Source of the DNA: Methylocystis echinoides
Lineage (GTDB): Bacteria; Pseudomonadota; Alphaproteobacteria; Rhizobiales; Beijerinckiaceae
NCBI RefSeq assembly: GCF_040687965.1
Contig: NZ_CP156086.1
Location: 1-64,000 of the forward strand
Direction: 5' to 3'
DNA length: 64,000 bases
Positions 53,348-62,159 of this stretch are shown piece by piece. Position 1 is the first letter of the stretch. Each line of letters starts with the position of its first letter. The translations under genes were made by a program, and so were the position numbers. The notes below the pieces were generated by a model. The model was not told where the DNA came from, ran no database searches, and saw only the letters and a program-made list of their open reading frames with translations.

Positions 53348-53390
53348 CGCGAAGACCCCTATTGAGCGGCTGCAGTCCGTTCGGCGCGTC

Positions 53391-54260
53391 CTACTTCTTC
53401 ATCGGCGTAAATTGCTGCGGCGCTGGCGCCAGAGATTGCGGCGTTTCAGCTTTCTCCGGGGCCGCTGCGCTCGTCGACTGCTCCGGCGCCGGGGCAAAGC
53501 ACATCGTCCGGTGGATCTTCTGGATGACCGCCATCGCTTTTTGCGACGCGTCCATCCTCTCGGCGAGGTCCAGAAGCCGTTGCCGCGTCGTGGCGACGTC
53601 CTTTATGTCTCCCTGAAGCGTATCGTTCATCGATTTCAAGATTTCGTCGGAGCGCGGCATATCCGCCAGGCTGACCTGCTGCAGCGATTGCTCGACTTTC
53701 GCCACACAGGCGAGGCGCCGGTCATATTCCTCTCTCAGCTCCCGGAATCTCGTTGCGAAAGTGGAGGCCTTCTCCATATGGACGGAGAGATTTTCGGGAG
53801 CCATCGTGCAAATGGCGTCCACATTGGCGACGTCGGGATAATTGGCTTCGATGATTTTGGCGAAATCCTGAACGAGAGCCTTCGCCTGCAATGAAAGCGC
53901 CGCGAGACTGCAGACGAGCTGCTCGCGGCCCCGATAGCATCGGTCGAGCTGTATTTCCCCCTTGGTTCCAGGGAGACTGAAGTTTTCCGATTTGCCGATC
54001 CCTTTCTCGCAGGCGGCGAGCGCCTCGCCCGTCGCGCCGCCGGATTCGGGCTCCTCCGCAACATGTCCGGCGCTTTGCGGTTGGCGTGCGAAGCGCCGTG
54101 GCGCCCGGTAACGCGCCGCCGTGAACTGGTCGGGCGTCGTCAGTCGCGCCATGCCCATGTCCGACAGAAGCTCCGCGGATGCTGGCGACGTCATCGCAAT
54201 CGCGAGGGCGAACGCCGCCGCCTGCGCCAGATTCGCGGCTTTTCCTTTCATGCTGGCCAT
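53391..54260 (-). CDS. Exported hypothetical protein with coiled-coil segments
   Basis: The 289-residue product has a signal peptide (ANLAQAAAFALAIAMTSPASA), a mature part with Cys residues (EALAACEKGIG, DRCYRGREQLVCSLAAL), long amphipathic helices likely to form a coiled coil (about 150-250), and a Pro/Ala-rich tail. It is 43 nt upstream of the PotF-like gene on the same strand. No family is recognised. Confidence 0.6.
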   Translation of the reverse strand: MASMKGKAANLAQAAAFALAIAMTSPASAELLSDMGMARLTTPDQFTAARYRAPRRFARQPQSAGHVAEEPESGGATGEALAACEKGIGKSENFSLPGTKGEIQLDRCYRGREQLVCSLAALSLQAKALVQDFAKIIEANYPDVANVDAICTMAPENLSVHMEKASTFATRFRELREEYDRRLACVAKVEQSLQQVSLADMPRSDEILKSMNDTLQGDIKDVATTRQRLLDLAERMDASQKAMAVIQKIHRTMCFAPAPEQSTSAAAPEKAETPQSLAPAPQQFTPMKK

Positions 54261-54735
54261 CGGCTCTGCTCTGCTTGCGATGGACGCGGCCGCCGCTGAT
54301 GGTTAGGCGAGATCAATCTAGGGCGGCGTTCATCGGCTTAACGGATATTAAAGCGAAATGTATGCATTCACGCGCCCGGGCAAGGGGGCGCGTCTCTCAA
54401 TATCTCGCGCCTGTCGCTCGATCAGGCGCAAGCGCAATAGCGCCGCCGCGTCGCGCGGCGCGAGATCAATGGACCCGGCTTGCCGCCGTCCGTATCCGAG
54501 CTACGCGGGCGGAAGGGCGCCTTCAAACCTCGCGCGGCCGCCCTTGCAACCGCGAGGCCCGGTCCCGTTCACCGCGTCGCGCCGGTCTTGCGCCGGAAAG
54601 GCGCGCCGCGGGGTCGACGCCGTCGCAGGCGACGCCCGGCGTCGTCGTCAGATTTGCAAAGATCGTGAGCAGTGTTCACAATGGCGGCGTTTTCCGCTGC
54701 GGAAACGGTACTCAAAGACGAAGGACGTCACACTG
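54261..54735. other. Gene-free gap upstream of the copper storage gene, holding a repeat
   Basis: About 475 nt. It contains the second copy of an interspersed repeat (54359 to about 54455) with a perfect 8-bp hairpin. The rest shows no convincing ORF. The csp promoter must lie here, but I could not identify it. Confidence 0.5.
54359..54455. repeat. Interspersed repeat, copy 2, with hairpin
   Basis: It matches copy 1 (from 5720) at 36 of 41 positions over the first 41 nt, then more weakly. ACGCGCCC (54370-54377) pairs perfectly with GGGCGCGT (54386-54393) around an 8-nt loop. Confidence 0.65.
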
Positions 54736-55170
54736 ATGGAACGTCGTGATTTTATGACTGCGCTGGGCGCGGCCGCCGCCGCCGCTTCCGTGTCTTCCGC
54801 CCTTGCGGAGGAAAAGAAGGCGGCCCACCATCATCACCCGGCGACATACAAGGGCGTGGCGGACGCCGCCGCCAAATGCGTCGCGGAAGGCGCCAACTGC
54901 CTTCGCCACTGCTTCGGCATGCTGTCGATGGGCGACTCCAGCATGGCCGACTGCACGACCGCGACCTATGACACCATCGCCGCTTGCGCGGCGCTGAACA
55001 GCCTCTCATCCGTGAATTCGAAGTTTACGCCGGCGATGGCCAAGACCGTGGCGGCCATCTGCGAGGCGTGCAAGAAGGAATGCGACAAGTTCCCCGACGT
55101 CGCCGAGTGCAATGCGATGGGCGCCGCGTGCAAGACCTGCGCCGAGGAATGCCATAAGGTCGCCGCTTAA
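54736..55170 (+). CDS. csp1: Tat-exported copper storage protein (Csp1-like four-helix bundle)
   Basis: The 144-residue product has a Tat signal (ERRDFMTALGAAAAAASVSS), a His-rich start of the mature part (AAHHHHP), and twelve Cys spaced along helices, as in KCVAEGANCLRHC and ICEACKKEC, ending KTCAEECHKV. Csp1 proteins line the core of a four-helix bundle with Cys thiolates and store Cu(I) for methane oxidation in methanotrophs. Start ATG 54736; GAAGGA lies about 11 nt upstream. A terminator follows the stop. This is the strongest single hint of a methanotrophic host. Confidence 0.9.
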   Translation: MERRDFMTALGAAAAAASVSSALAEEKKAAHHHHPATYKGVADAAAKCVAEGANCLRHCFGMLSMGDSSMADCTTATYDTIAACAALNSLSSVNSKFTPAMAKTVAAICEACKKECDKFPDVAECNAMGAACKTCAEECHKVAA

Positions 55171-55190
55171 GGCTTGCTGAGCCCGAGAGA

Positions 55191-55232
55191 AGCGCGCCCC
55201 GGCCTTTGTAGCTCGGCCGGAGCGCGCTGTTT
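55191..55232 (+). terminator. Likely transcription terminator after csp1
   Basis: AGCGCGCCCCGGCC pairs with GGCCGGAGCGCGCT (one mismatch) around a 10-nt loop, followed by only GTTT. The hairpin is strong but the U tract is short. Confidence 0.6.
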
Positions 55233-55333
55233 CAAGAACCCTCACAGCAAACTCTATCGGTGGCGCGCCGCCGTGCGCCTCGCCTGGGAAAAGGGGAGGG
55301 CGAAGACCAGCGGCGACCGGCGCGACGGATCGT

Positions 55334-55801
55334 TTAGTCCTTGTCGAGTCCGATCGTGATCGTTCCGTCGTTTTCCAATACGGCAAAGCGCACGTTGGAA
55401 AGCGACGTAGAGCCTTCGCGTCGCACGGCTTCCATGAGTTCGGACCGCGTGATCTGCTCTTTGGCGAGCGCCGCCGCCCTGACTTTCCCGTGCCGGACCA
55501 AGATCACGGGAACGCCTTCGAAAAACCGTTCGGCCTTCCTGTTTCGCCAACTCACATAGCTGACCGCGCGGCCCATGAAGACGAGCGCCGCGGCGGAAAG
55601 GAGCCCGCCGACGAGCGAATTGTCGCCGCCGATGAGCGCATTCTGCACGGTCTCGCTCAACACGAGCAACAGCACCAAGTCGAAGGGGGCCATCTCGCCG
55701 ACATGTTTCTTGCCGCTGAAGCGGATCAGAACAAAGAGAAAAGTATAGACACAGGCCGCCCGCAGGATGATTTCGGCGGGGCTCATCGAGGGCGCGAACA
55801 T
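55334..55801 (-). CDS. DUF421-family membrane protein (YetF/YcaP-like)
   Basis: The 155-residue product has three N-terminal TM segments (ILRAACVYTFLFVLIRFSG, FDLVLLLVLSETVQNALIG, LVGGLLSAAALVFMGRAVSYV). A cytosolic DUF421 C-domain follows, with GVPVILVRHGKV and ITRSELMEAVRREG, ending VRFAVLENDGTITI. Family members are linked to spore germination and unknown envelope roles. ATG 55801 chosen over a longer frame. Confidence 0.9.
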   Translation of the reverse strand: MFAPSMSPAEIILRAACVYTFLFVLIRFSGKKHVGEMAPFDLVLLLVLSETVQNALIGGDNSLVGGLLSAAALVFMGRAVSYVSWRNRKAERFFEGVPVILVRHGKVRAAALAKEQITRSELMEAVRREGSTSLSNVRFAVLENDGTITIGLDKD

Positions 55802-56102
55802 GATGCTTTCTCCGATGCAGGAGCTTCTTCCTTCGCTTCGGCAAAAGCTTTGTCTTCCGCCTCGGCCGGACGCTTCGGGTTCACACTGCACATGGGCGCA
55901 ATCCGCCGCCGGGCCATGCTGATCGATCGGCGCGTCGCGGTCGGCCTTCGCAGCCATGCGACGGCAAGCGTTTCTGTTCGCTCTTCACGCTTCCGCCGGC
56001 CTGTGTTGCGATAAAAAGCGCCTCAGGCGGCCATCTATCGGGGCTTGAATGCATTCGCCGCGTCCCAATGTGATTTTTTCGCGACGACAGAGGAGAACCG
56101 CA
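55802..56102. other. Intergenic region between divergent DUF421 and DUF5132 genes
   Basis: About 300 nt with no supported gene. Promoters for both flanking genes are expected here; none was clear enough to mark. A long frame extending the DUF421 gene upstream lacks family similarity. Confidence 0.4.
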
Positions 56103-56432
56103 ATGGCGCTGCTAGAGGATCTGTTCAAATTGGAAGGCGCCGCGGGAGCGACGGCGCTCGGGGTAGGCGCGCTTCTATTGGCGCCGACAATCCTCCCAGC
56201 GGTTGGGCGCATGCTTCGGCCGGTCGCCAAGGAACTCGTCAAGACCGGGATGCTCGCTTATGACGAAGCCCATGGCGCGGTTTCCGAGGCCTATGACGCC
56301 GCGAGCGATCTCGTCGCGGAAGCGCGCGCCGAGCGGGCGGGCGAGGGTTCGGGCGTCGAAAGGCCCCGTCGGACTTCCGATCGCGCCAGGCACGGCCGAG
56401 ACGGCCACGCGGCAGGCCACGGCGCCGGCTAG
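56103..56432 (+). CDS. DUF5132-like small membrane protein
   Basis: The 109-residue product starts with one hydrophobic glycine/alanine-rich segment (GATALGVGALLLAPTILPAVG), followed by an amphipathic helix (KELVKTGMLAYDEAHGAVSEAYDAA) and a His/Arg/Gly-rich tail. The first 75 residues resemble DUF5132. GAGGAGAA precedes the ATG. Function unknown. Confidence 0.65.
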   Translation: MALLEDLFKLEGAAGATALGVGALLLAPTILPAVGRMLRPVAKELVKTGMLAYDEAHGAVSEAYDAASDLVAEARAERAGEGSGVERPRRTSDRARHGRDGHAAGHGAG

Positions 56433-56745
56433 TGTTACGCTGGTTGGCCTTCGGCCCAGAAGGCTTCGCGCCTCCGGCCTCCGCTTCGGCCGGAGGCGCA
56501 GATTTGCCGCGCCTACAGACCCGAGCCGGCTGAAGCCATGAGGGCGTTCGTGTCATAAGGCGCCTGCAGCGCCCCGCGAGAGCTCTCGACCCCTTCAAGA
56601 GACCGCTCGAACCCCCGCAGCCAGATCGCAGCTCTGCGGCCACGGTGACGCGCGCCGAAAGCGGTGCGTCTCTAAAGTGCGCCCCCTTGAATGAGCGCTG
56701 CTCACCATCCATATACCATCCAGTGGGATGGTGGGGAAGACGGGG
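56433..56745. other. Intergenic region with tandem and inverted ACCATCC elements
   Basis: About 310 nt between the DUF5132 and RHH-regulator genes. No supported gene. The last 45 nt hold the ACCATCC repeats annotated separately; otherwise nothing distinct. Confidence 0.45.
56704..56732. promoter_or_regulatory. Candidate RHH-regulator operator
   Basis: ACCATCC occurs in tandem at 56704-56710 and 56715-56721, followed 4 nt later by its inverse GGATGGT (56726-56732). Ribbon-helix-helix proteins commonly bind such short repeated half-sites upstream of their own gene. Confidence 0.55.
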
Positions 56746-57162
56746 ATGGGCGACGTTCACAAGCTGCGCGAAAAGGCCGGAGAGACGGAAAAGATCACGA
56801 TCAATGTCGGTCACGTCGACCTCGGCCATGTCGACCTCCTGGTGCACGAGGGATTCTATTCCAATCGCACGGACTTCATTCGCACGGCGATCCGCAATCA
56901 GCTCGCGACCCATTCGGACGCGATCAAGCAATCGATCGTCCGCAACACGCTCGAGCTCGGCTTGCGCACCGTCACTCGCGAAGAACTCGAAGAGGTTCGC
57001 GCCGCCGGTCGCAAATTGCGCCTCCGCGTCTTGGGGCTCGCCGTCATCGCCCCGGACGTCACGCCGGAGCTTGCGCGACAAACAATCGAATCCCTCACCG
57101 TTCTCGGCGCGCTTCAGGCGAGCCCCGCGGTAAAGGCGGCGCTTTCGGATCGAATGAGCTGA
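56746..57162 (+). CDS. Ribbon-helix-helix (CopG/ParD-like) transcriptional regulator
   Basis: The 138-residue product starts with an RHH motif (TEKITINVGHVDLGHVDLLVHEGFYSNRTDFIRTAIRNQL): a beta strand for the DNA major groove and two helices. A longer C-terminal helical domain follows. ATG 56746 after GGAAGACGGGG is preferred, because ATG 56728 lies within the putative operator. It is followed by the PHA depolymerase gene after 29 nt, a possible target. Confidence 0.8.
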   Translation: MGDVHKLREKAGETEKITINVGHVDLGHVDLLVHEGFYSNRTDFIRTAIRNQLATHSDAIKQSIVRNTLELGLRTVTREELEEVRAAGRKLRLRVLGLAVIAPDVTPELARQTIESLTVLGALQASPAVKAALSDRMS

Positions 57163-57191
57163 AACCCTCTCCCCTCAAAAGAGGCGTCAAA

Positions 57192-58355
57192 ATGGAAAAT
57201 TTCTTCGCCGGCGCAATCGACGAAGCCCTGAGGCTGACCCGCGAGCAAAATCTGGCGGAGGCGACGCGCGTGCTGTTGCGAAGCCTCTCCGGGAACCGCT
57301 CGAAGACGCCGACGGATGGCGAACAGGCCGCTTTGGCCGCGCCTCGGCTCGACCTTACGGGCGACGCCGCCCCGCGCGCCGAAGCCGCCGCGGCGCGCTT
57401 GCGCATGCCGCTCGGCGAGACGCTGACGCGCCTGCGCAGCGGCGAGCTTCCAAGCTTCGCCTTGAGTCCGGACGCGCTGGCGAAACTCGGCAAACGGCCG
57501 ACCGTGCGCGTGCCGGAGGGCGCATCCTTTCTCTCTCGCAGTTTCGCCTGCGAGGCGGGGACGCGGCCTTACAAAGTCTATGTGCCGAGCAAATTGCGCG
57601 GCGCCAGAGCGCCGCTGATCGTGATGCTGCACGGCTGCACCCAGAACGCAGACGATTTCGCCGTCGGCGCCGGGATGAACCGGCTCGCCGAAGAGCATGG
57701 GCTTGTCGTCGCTTATCCCGAGCAGCCGCTCACCGCCAATCATCTCGGCTGCTGGAACTGGTTCAACGAAGGCGATCAGCGCCGGGATTCGGGCGAACCG
57801 AGCATCATCGCCGGCGTGACCCGCTTTCTCATAGCGGAAATGAACCTCGACCCTGCGCGCGTGTTTGTCGCGGGCCTTTCGGCCGGCGGCGCGATGGCCG
57901 ATGTGATGAGCGCGACCTACCCGGACCTTTACGCGGCCGCAGGCGTCCACTCGGGCCTTCCCTACGGCGTTGCGACAGACCAAGCCTCGGCCTTCCTCGC
58001 CATGAGCGGAAAGTCGTCGCGCCGACCGCGTCGCGCCGCGCGCCGCGCGCGCACCATCATCTTCCACGGCGCGTCGGACGCCAAGGTGCATCCAACCAAC
58101 GCAGATCGCATCATGAGCGAAGCGCGCGCCGGGATTTCCGGGACGCATCACGAGACGACGCAGCGGGGGACGTCGAACGGACGTCACTATCGTCGCACGG
58201 TCGTCGCCGATGAGAGAGGCGTTTCGCAGCTCGAATATTGGGCGATCGACGGATTGGGACACGCGTGGTCAGGGGGCTCGCCCGAGGCGTCGCACACCGA
58301 GCCGCGCGGACCCGACGCGTCGCTCGAAATGCTGCGCTTCTTTCTGGAAAGCTGA
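57192..58355 (+). CDS. Short-chain polyhydroxyalkanoate depolymerase-type esterase (PHB depolymerase family)
   Basis: This alpha/beta hydrolase has 387 residues. A helical N-terminal region of about 110 residues precedes the catalytic domain: the oxyanion region LIVMLHGCTQNADDFA, the lipase box GLSAGGAM (Ser230), a DAKVHPTNAD Asp region and HAWSGG (His). This is the extracellular type-1 PHB depolymerase/feruloyl-esterase pattern. There is no clear signal peptide, so intracellular PHA turnover is possible. Type II methanotrophs accumulate PHB, so the enzyme would fit carbon mobilisation. The start has weak SD AAAGAGG. Confidence 0.88.
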   Translation: MENFFAGAIDEALRLTREQNLAEATRVLLRSLSGNRSKTPTDGEQAALAAPRLDLTGDAAPRAEAAAARLRMPLGETLTRLRSGELPSFALSPDALAKLGKRPTVRVPEGASFLSRSFACEAGTRPYKVYVPSKLRGARAPLIVMLHGCTQNADDFAVGAGMNRLAEEHGLVVAYPEQPLTANHLGCWNWFNEGDQRRDSGEPSIIAGVTRFLIAEMNLDPARVFVAGLSAGGAMADVMSATYPDLYAAAGVHSGLPYGVATDQASAFLAMSGKSSRRPRRAARRARTIIFHGASDAKVHPTNADRIMSEARAGISGTHHETTQRGTSNGRHYRRTVVADERGVSQLEYWAIDGLGHAWSGGSPEASHTEPRGPDASLEMLRFFLES

Positions 58356-58497
58356 GTCGTCTCGGCGCAGACGAGACGATGGCGCCACGGCGGCGACGTC
58401 GCCGTTGGCGTCGATTTCTCGCGCCAGGCGCAAGGCCTCGCCCTCGACCTCTCTTGGCGGAGAGTTAGATCACTCAACCAATAGGCGGAGGATCGAC

Positions 58498-58794
58498 ATG
58501 CAAACCTTTATCATGCTGACGCGGCTAAGCCCCGACGCCGCGCGCTCGCCGCAAGCGCTCGAGGAGCTCGAGCAGAAGGCGATGGCGCGCGTGCGCAAGG
58601 ATTGTCCGGACGTCGAATGGCTGGAGAGCTACGCCGTTCTCGGCGGTTGCGATTACGTCGATATTTTCCGCGCCGAAGACATGGAGTCGGCAAGCCGCGT
58701 CTCGGCGCTCATTCGCACGCAGGGCCACGCCAACACGGAAGTGTGGCCGGCGACAACGTGGAAGAAATTCAAGCAGACGATCCGCAACCTGTAG
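58498..58794 (+). CDS. GYD domain protein
   Basis: The 98-residue product belongs to the GYD (ferredoxin-like, alpha-beta barrel dimer) family: MQTFIMLTRLSPD at the start, WLESYAVLGGCDYVDIFRA in the middle, and TEVWPATTWKKF at the end. Function unknown across the family. GGCGGAGGAT precedes ATG 58498. Confidence 0.88.
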   Translation: MQTFIMLTRLSPDAARSPQALEELEQKAMARVRKDCPDVEWLESYAVLGGCDYVDIFRAEDMESASRVSALIRTQGHANTEVWPATTWKKFKQTIRNL

Positions 58795-58819
58795 GCTTTG
58801 GCTCGGCGCCTCGACGCAC

Positions 58820-59890
58820 TCACGTGATGATGTCGGTTACGACCTGGACCGTGAGTTGTTCGAGGCTCCACCAGAGGAGCGCCCTGACCCGCGCTTCCAT
58901 GTCGTTGAGCGCACTGCTCGCCGATACGGAGACGCCCGCCAGGACGAACACCGTCTCGCCGGCCTCGAAGCTGTTGTCCGTGGCCGCCACGAGGTTGAAG
59001 GCGCCCTGCTCGATGTCGGGCAGCGTCTTGCTCACGTCGTCGCCGTCCGACGTCAAGGTGCGCTCCGCGAGGAGGCTGTGGAGAATGACGCCGCCATTGG
59101 GCCTGAGCACGGCGATGAACATGGTCGCGTCGACGCCCAGCGTTCCCGACGAGAAGCCCCATTCATCGTGAAGCGAGAGGGTGACCTTACTGTAAAAGTT
59201 GCGGAGCGACGCCGTCACGAGCAGGCGGCCATCCTGGGGCAGGGCGTAGGCGGAGCCACAGGCGGCCGAGACGCAGCCGAGATCCAAGGGGAGAATGCCG
59301 AACCATTCGTTGAAGCCGAACACGGCGCCGGGATCGGCGGCCAGATCGGCGTCGACGATAAGGTGCCCGATCTCCCGCCGAACGAAGGAGCGGTCGACAA
59401 TGTCCATCGTGTCGACCAAGCCTTCGAAGGGAGACAGCGACCCCAGCATCTCCAGCCCGAAAGGGACCCGGAAGACGGTGGGAGGCGGCTCCTCGGGGGC
59501 GACCACGGGCTCCAGCTCCGGCCGTTTCGGCCGCGCCTTGTCCAACAGGGCGTCGAGGTGCGCGCGCTGCAATTTGCGGATTTTGGCGAAGCTCGGGACT
59601 GCCTCCCCGAGCCGCTCCTGCAGCGATCGACGCGCGCCGGCGCGCGCAAGATCCCAGCGCTTGCCGTCGCGCGCCGCCTCACGCGCCGCGACGGTCCAGT
59701 CCTTCCGTGCAGTTTCGATCGCCGCGCGCGCCGCCGCGAGCTGATCGTCGGGCGCGAGTTTGCGAATGTGTTGTCTGAACCCCTCATGAGCCGCAAACAG
59801 CTCCGCAGGGGAGCGTCGCGGCGTCGCGGGGCCAAGGCGTGACAACGGATCAAAGCGGCCGATCTGCGGGTGTGGAGGCGGGAGCAACAT
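58820..59890 (-). CDS. Hypothetical two-part protein
   Basis: The 356-residue product has an N-terminal third that is helical and charged (AARAAIETARKDWTVAAREAARDG) and a C-terminal two thirds rich in beta strands with EWFGILPLDLGCVSAACGS and HDEWGFSSGTLGVDATMFI. No signal peptide. GGAGGG is 8 nt before ATG 59890. I do not recognise a family. Confidence 0.65.
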   Translation of the reverse strand: MLLPPPHPQIGRFDPLSRLGPATPRRSPAELFAAHEGFRQHIRKLAPDDQLAAARAAIETARKDWTVAAREAARDGKRWDLARAGARRSLQERLGEAVPSFAKIRKLQRAHLDALLDKARPKRPELEPVVAPEEPPPTVFRVPFGLEMLGSLSPFEGLVDTMDIVDRSFVRREIGHLIVDADLAADPGAVFGFNEWFGILPLDLGCVSAACGSAYALPQDGRLLVTASLRNFYSKVTLSLHDEWGFSSGTLGVDATMFIAVLRPNGGVILHSLLAERTLTSDGDDVSKTLPDIEQGAFNLVAATDNSFEAGETVFVLAGVSVSASSALNDMEARVRALLWWSLEQLTVQVVTDIIT

Positions 59891-60109
59891 GAAAATGCCC
59901 TCCAGGCGATGATGAAGCGATTTACAGAAAACGTCGACTTGATGTTGAGAAGCGGATAGGGGCCGCCGCATCTAAAAGAAAATATGCTTGTCTCCCGTTT
60001 GAGCAAGATGCGCGTTTCGACGAGATGGTCTTTGTCGCGATCCGCGATCCGCGTTCATCGCCGCGAGCGGCCTGCAAACCTCGAGGCCGAGTCGCTCGAA
60101 CGCCCAGGC

Positions 60110-61024
60110 TCACGCGTCCAATACACGCAGGCTCAAGAGCTCGGACGGAATATCTGGATCATCCGCATCCGTGACGGCGAGGAAGGTCAGCGCGCGCGCC
60201 TCGCTCTCGGCGACCGCGAGGCCTTCTATCTTCACCTTATCGATTTGCGCCAAAATCGCTGGACCGTCGCTCAAGCGACCGATCGCCGATCCGACGACTT
60301 CGCCGTCATCGTAGGTTGAGGCTCCGCGCTCCGCCGCTGCGGCGAAATAAACGCCTCCGTCGTGCACGCAGGCGTCGGTAAAGGTGAGAGCGACGCCCCC
60401 AAGCTTTGGCAAGGGGATTTCAACGATGCGGGGGTTGAACGTCTCGCGCTCGAATTGGCCGTTCAAGAGCCCGCTGATAACGTCGACGTCGAATTCGATG
60501 AGGGCGTTGAAGCCTGCTTTACCGTTGCCGCGCTGGAAAAGCGACACCTTGCCGTCGACGACGACGCCGCCTTCGATGTTCAGATCGGGAACGCGTTGCT
60601 GCAAAAATCGGAAAAGGGAAGAAAAGCTGATCTCGCGCCAGCCGACGAGATTATCCGTAAGGTCGATTTGCACTTTGCTTGCAAGCGTGCGGTTTGGCCT
60701 CGAGCCGGAAGGAAACGCCAGCAACGCCAAACGCTCCTTGTCCTGTCCGAGATTGATGAGGCATTCGGCGTCCGGCTTGACGCGCTTGCGGGCGGCGACG
60801 TCGGTAGGCGGCTCGCCAGAGAAAATTCTGAAGCCTCGACCAACGAGCGCTTCCTGCCGCGGGAAGCGCACGAGGTGGTGCAGGTCGTCGGCCATGACCC
60901 AGAGGTTGGCGCGCGTGCAAATGAGCCCCGAACCAGCCGTGAGGGGGCGTCTCTCGAATGTCGGCGGCCCGATCCATTGCAACGCGCCGAGCCGACTCCA
61001 AGCCACGGGACGCCCATCCTTCAT
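60110..61024 (-). CDS. Hypothetical protein, beta-propeller-like (possibly DUF6929/DUF3616-type)
   Basis: The 304-residue product has segments SGLICTRANLWVMADDLHHLVRF, GGVVVDGKVSLFQRGNGKAG, and ALTFTDACVHDGGVYFAAAAE, suggesting repeated beta-blades with Asp-containing turns, as in phytase-like or DUF6929 proteins. The ATG at 61024 was chosen. Upstream in-frame codons, which continue to 61645, look non-coding. No signal is seen, and the family assignment is tentative. Confidence 0.55.
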   Translation of the reverse strand: MKDGRPVAWSRLGALQWIGPPTFERRPLTAGSGLICTRANLWVMADDLHHLVRFPRQEALVGRGFRIFSGEPPTDVAARKRVKPDAECLINLGQDKERLALLAFPSGSRPNRTLASKVQIDLTDNLVGWREISFSSLFRFLQQRVPDLNIEGGVVVDGKVSLFQRGNGKAGFNALIEFDVDVISGLLNGQFERETFNPRIVEIPLPKLGGVALTFTDACVHDGGVYFAAAAERGASTYDDGEVVGSAIGRLSDGPAILAQIDKVKIEGLAVAESEARALTFLAVTDADDPDIPSELLSLRVLDA

Positions 61025-61198
61025 ACGCCAAACGACTCGCGACCATAAACCCCTGGGCCTTCCAACGCGACTCCCGCGTCGCCGCAGCGCTCGAGCCCGA
61101 TCGCGACTGCGCGTCGGCGCGACGATCCAACGTTCGCAAAATGATCCATGGCCGGCCCGAGGACGTAGAACGAAGGAGGGGACGACCGGGGGAAGCCG

Positions 61199-61648
61199 AT
61201 GCGCAATTTTTTCGTGGCCTATGCGGCGGCCGCCGTCTGGATGTTGGGGCTCGACGTGATTTGGCTGTCGACGATGGCCGAGCGTCTCTACCGTCAGCAG
61301 CTCGGCGACCTGCTGGCGCCGGAATACCGGCTTTATCCCGCGCTCTGCTTCTATGCGCTCTATCTCTTCGGCGTGACCTATTTCGCCGTGGCGCCGGCGC
61401 TGAAGGACGGCGGCTGGCGCAAGGCGGCGTTGAATGGCGCCCTGTTCGGCCTTGTCGCCTATGCAACATATGATCTGACCAATCAGGCGACGCTGCGGCG
61501 CTGGCCCGTCCTCGTGACGTCTCTCGATTTGCTGTGGGGCTCCTTCCTGACGGCGACAACCGCGGCGGCCGGCTTCGCCGCGACGCGCGTCATCGCCCGT
61601 TTGCGTCAGGCTCCAACCGCGCGCGACGAAACATCCATGCGGCAATGA
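61199..61648 (+). CDS. DUF2177-family membrane protein
   Basis: The 149-residue product has four TM segments. It begins MRNFFVAYAAAAVWMLGLDVIWLS and continues through LFGLVAYATYDLTNQATL, the DUF2177 signature. Function unknown; family members often sit beside CFA-synthase-like genes, as here. Overlaps the convergent gene by 59 bp. Confidence 0.9.
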   Translation: MRNFFVAYAAAAVWMLGLDVIWLSTMAERLYRQQLGDLLAPEYRLYPALCFYALYLFGVTYFAVAPALKDGGWRKAALNGALFGLVAYATYDLTNQATLRRWPVLVTSLDLLWGSFLTATTAAAGFAATRVIARLRQAPTARDETSMRQ

Positions 61649-62159
61649 CGCTCAGAATCGCTGCGCTATAAGCGTTGAGCGACAGTAACGCCGCATATTG
61701 CGCCTGCCCGGTCTCGTAGAGCGGCGATCCGTAGCGGCCGTGCAGCAGCGCAAAAGCGGCGCATACGCCGGCAAGATAATAGCAAAGAGCGGCCCGCTCC
61801 GATCGTCGGCAGGAAAGCGCCGCGATGATGATGCAGGGCGCAAGGAACAGTTCGACGCCGGACGCTTCTCCAAACACATAGGCGCAGAAATAGGTGTTGA
61901 GCGCGCCGATCGCCGGCAGCCAGAGCCTGCCGACGCGGGGAAACCGCCGCGCGATCCAGGGCGTCGCCACGAAGAAGGGCGTCGACACGAAGGTGAGCGC
62001 AAGCAGCGGGCTCGCCTCGCCGGTCACAAACCACACATAGAGCGGATAGAAGGGCTGGTTCGAGGCGAGGATGAGCGCGAGCCGGTTCGAGGCGCGCGTC
62101 AGAGGGTCGTCGGCGGCGGCGTATTCGGCGAGCCGCCGCCAAATCGCCGCGTCAGCCAT
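61590..62159 (-). CDS. Six-TM membrane protein of the CFA/DUF1295 operon
   Basis: The 189-residue product has about six hydrophobic segments (PLYVWFVTGEASPLLALTFVS, LYLPAI-like region, FCAYVFGEASGVELFLAPCIIIAAL, LCYYLAGVCAAFALLHG). A family was not recognised. Its start overlaps the CFA-synthase stop by 8 nt, so it belongs to that operon. Confidence 0.65.
   Translation of the reverse strand: MADAAIWRRLAEYAAADDPLTRASNRLALILASNQPFYPLYVWFVTGEASPLLALTFVSTPFFVATPWIARRFPRVGRLWLPAIGALNTYFCAYVFGEASGVELFLAPCIIIAALSCRRSERAALCYYLAGVCAAFALLHGRYGSPLYETGQAQYAALLSLNAYSAAILSVIAAWMFRRARLEPDANGR

Noticed and set aside
56661-56693. Resemblance of CAAGGGGGCGC on the minus strand to the interspersed repeat core
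   Set aside because: Only 11 nt match, and the flanks do not align with either repeat copy.
60941-60957. Partial match GAGGGGGCGTCTCTC to the interspersed repeat
   Set aside because: Short, inside a predicted gene, and lacking the conserved flanks.
60110-61645. Full 511-codon frame as one protein
   Set aside because: The region upstream of the ATG at 61024 encodes an Arg/Gly-rich, non-conserved sequence and overlaps the DUF2177 gene on the other strand; the shorter form is more likely.
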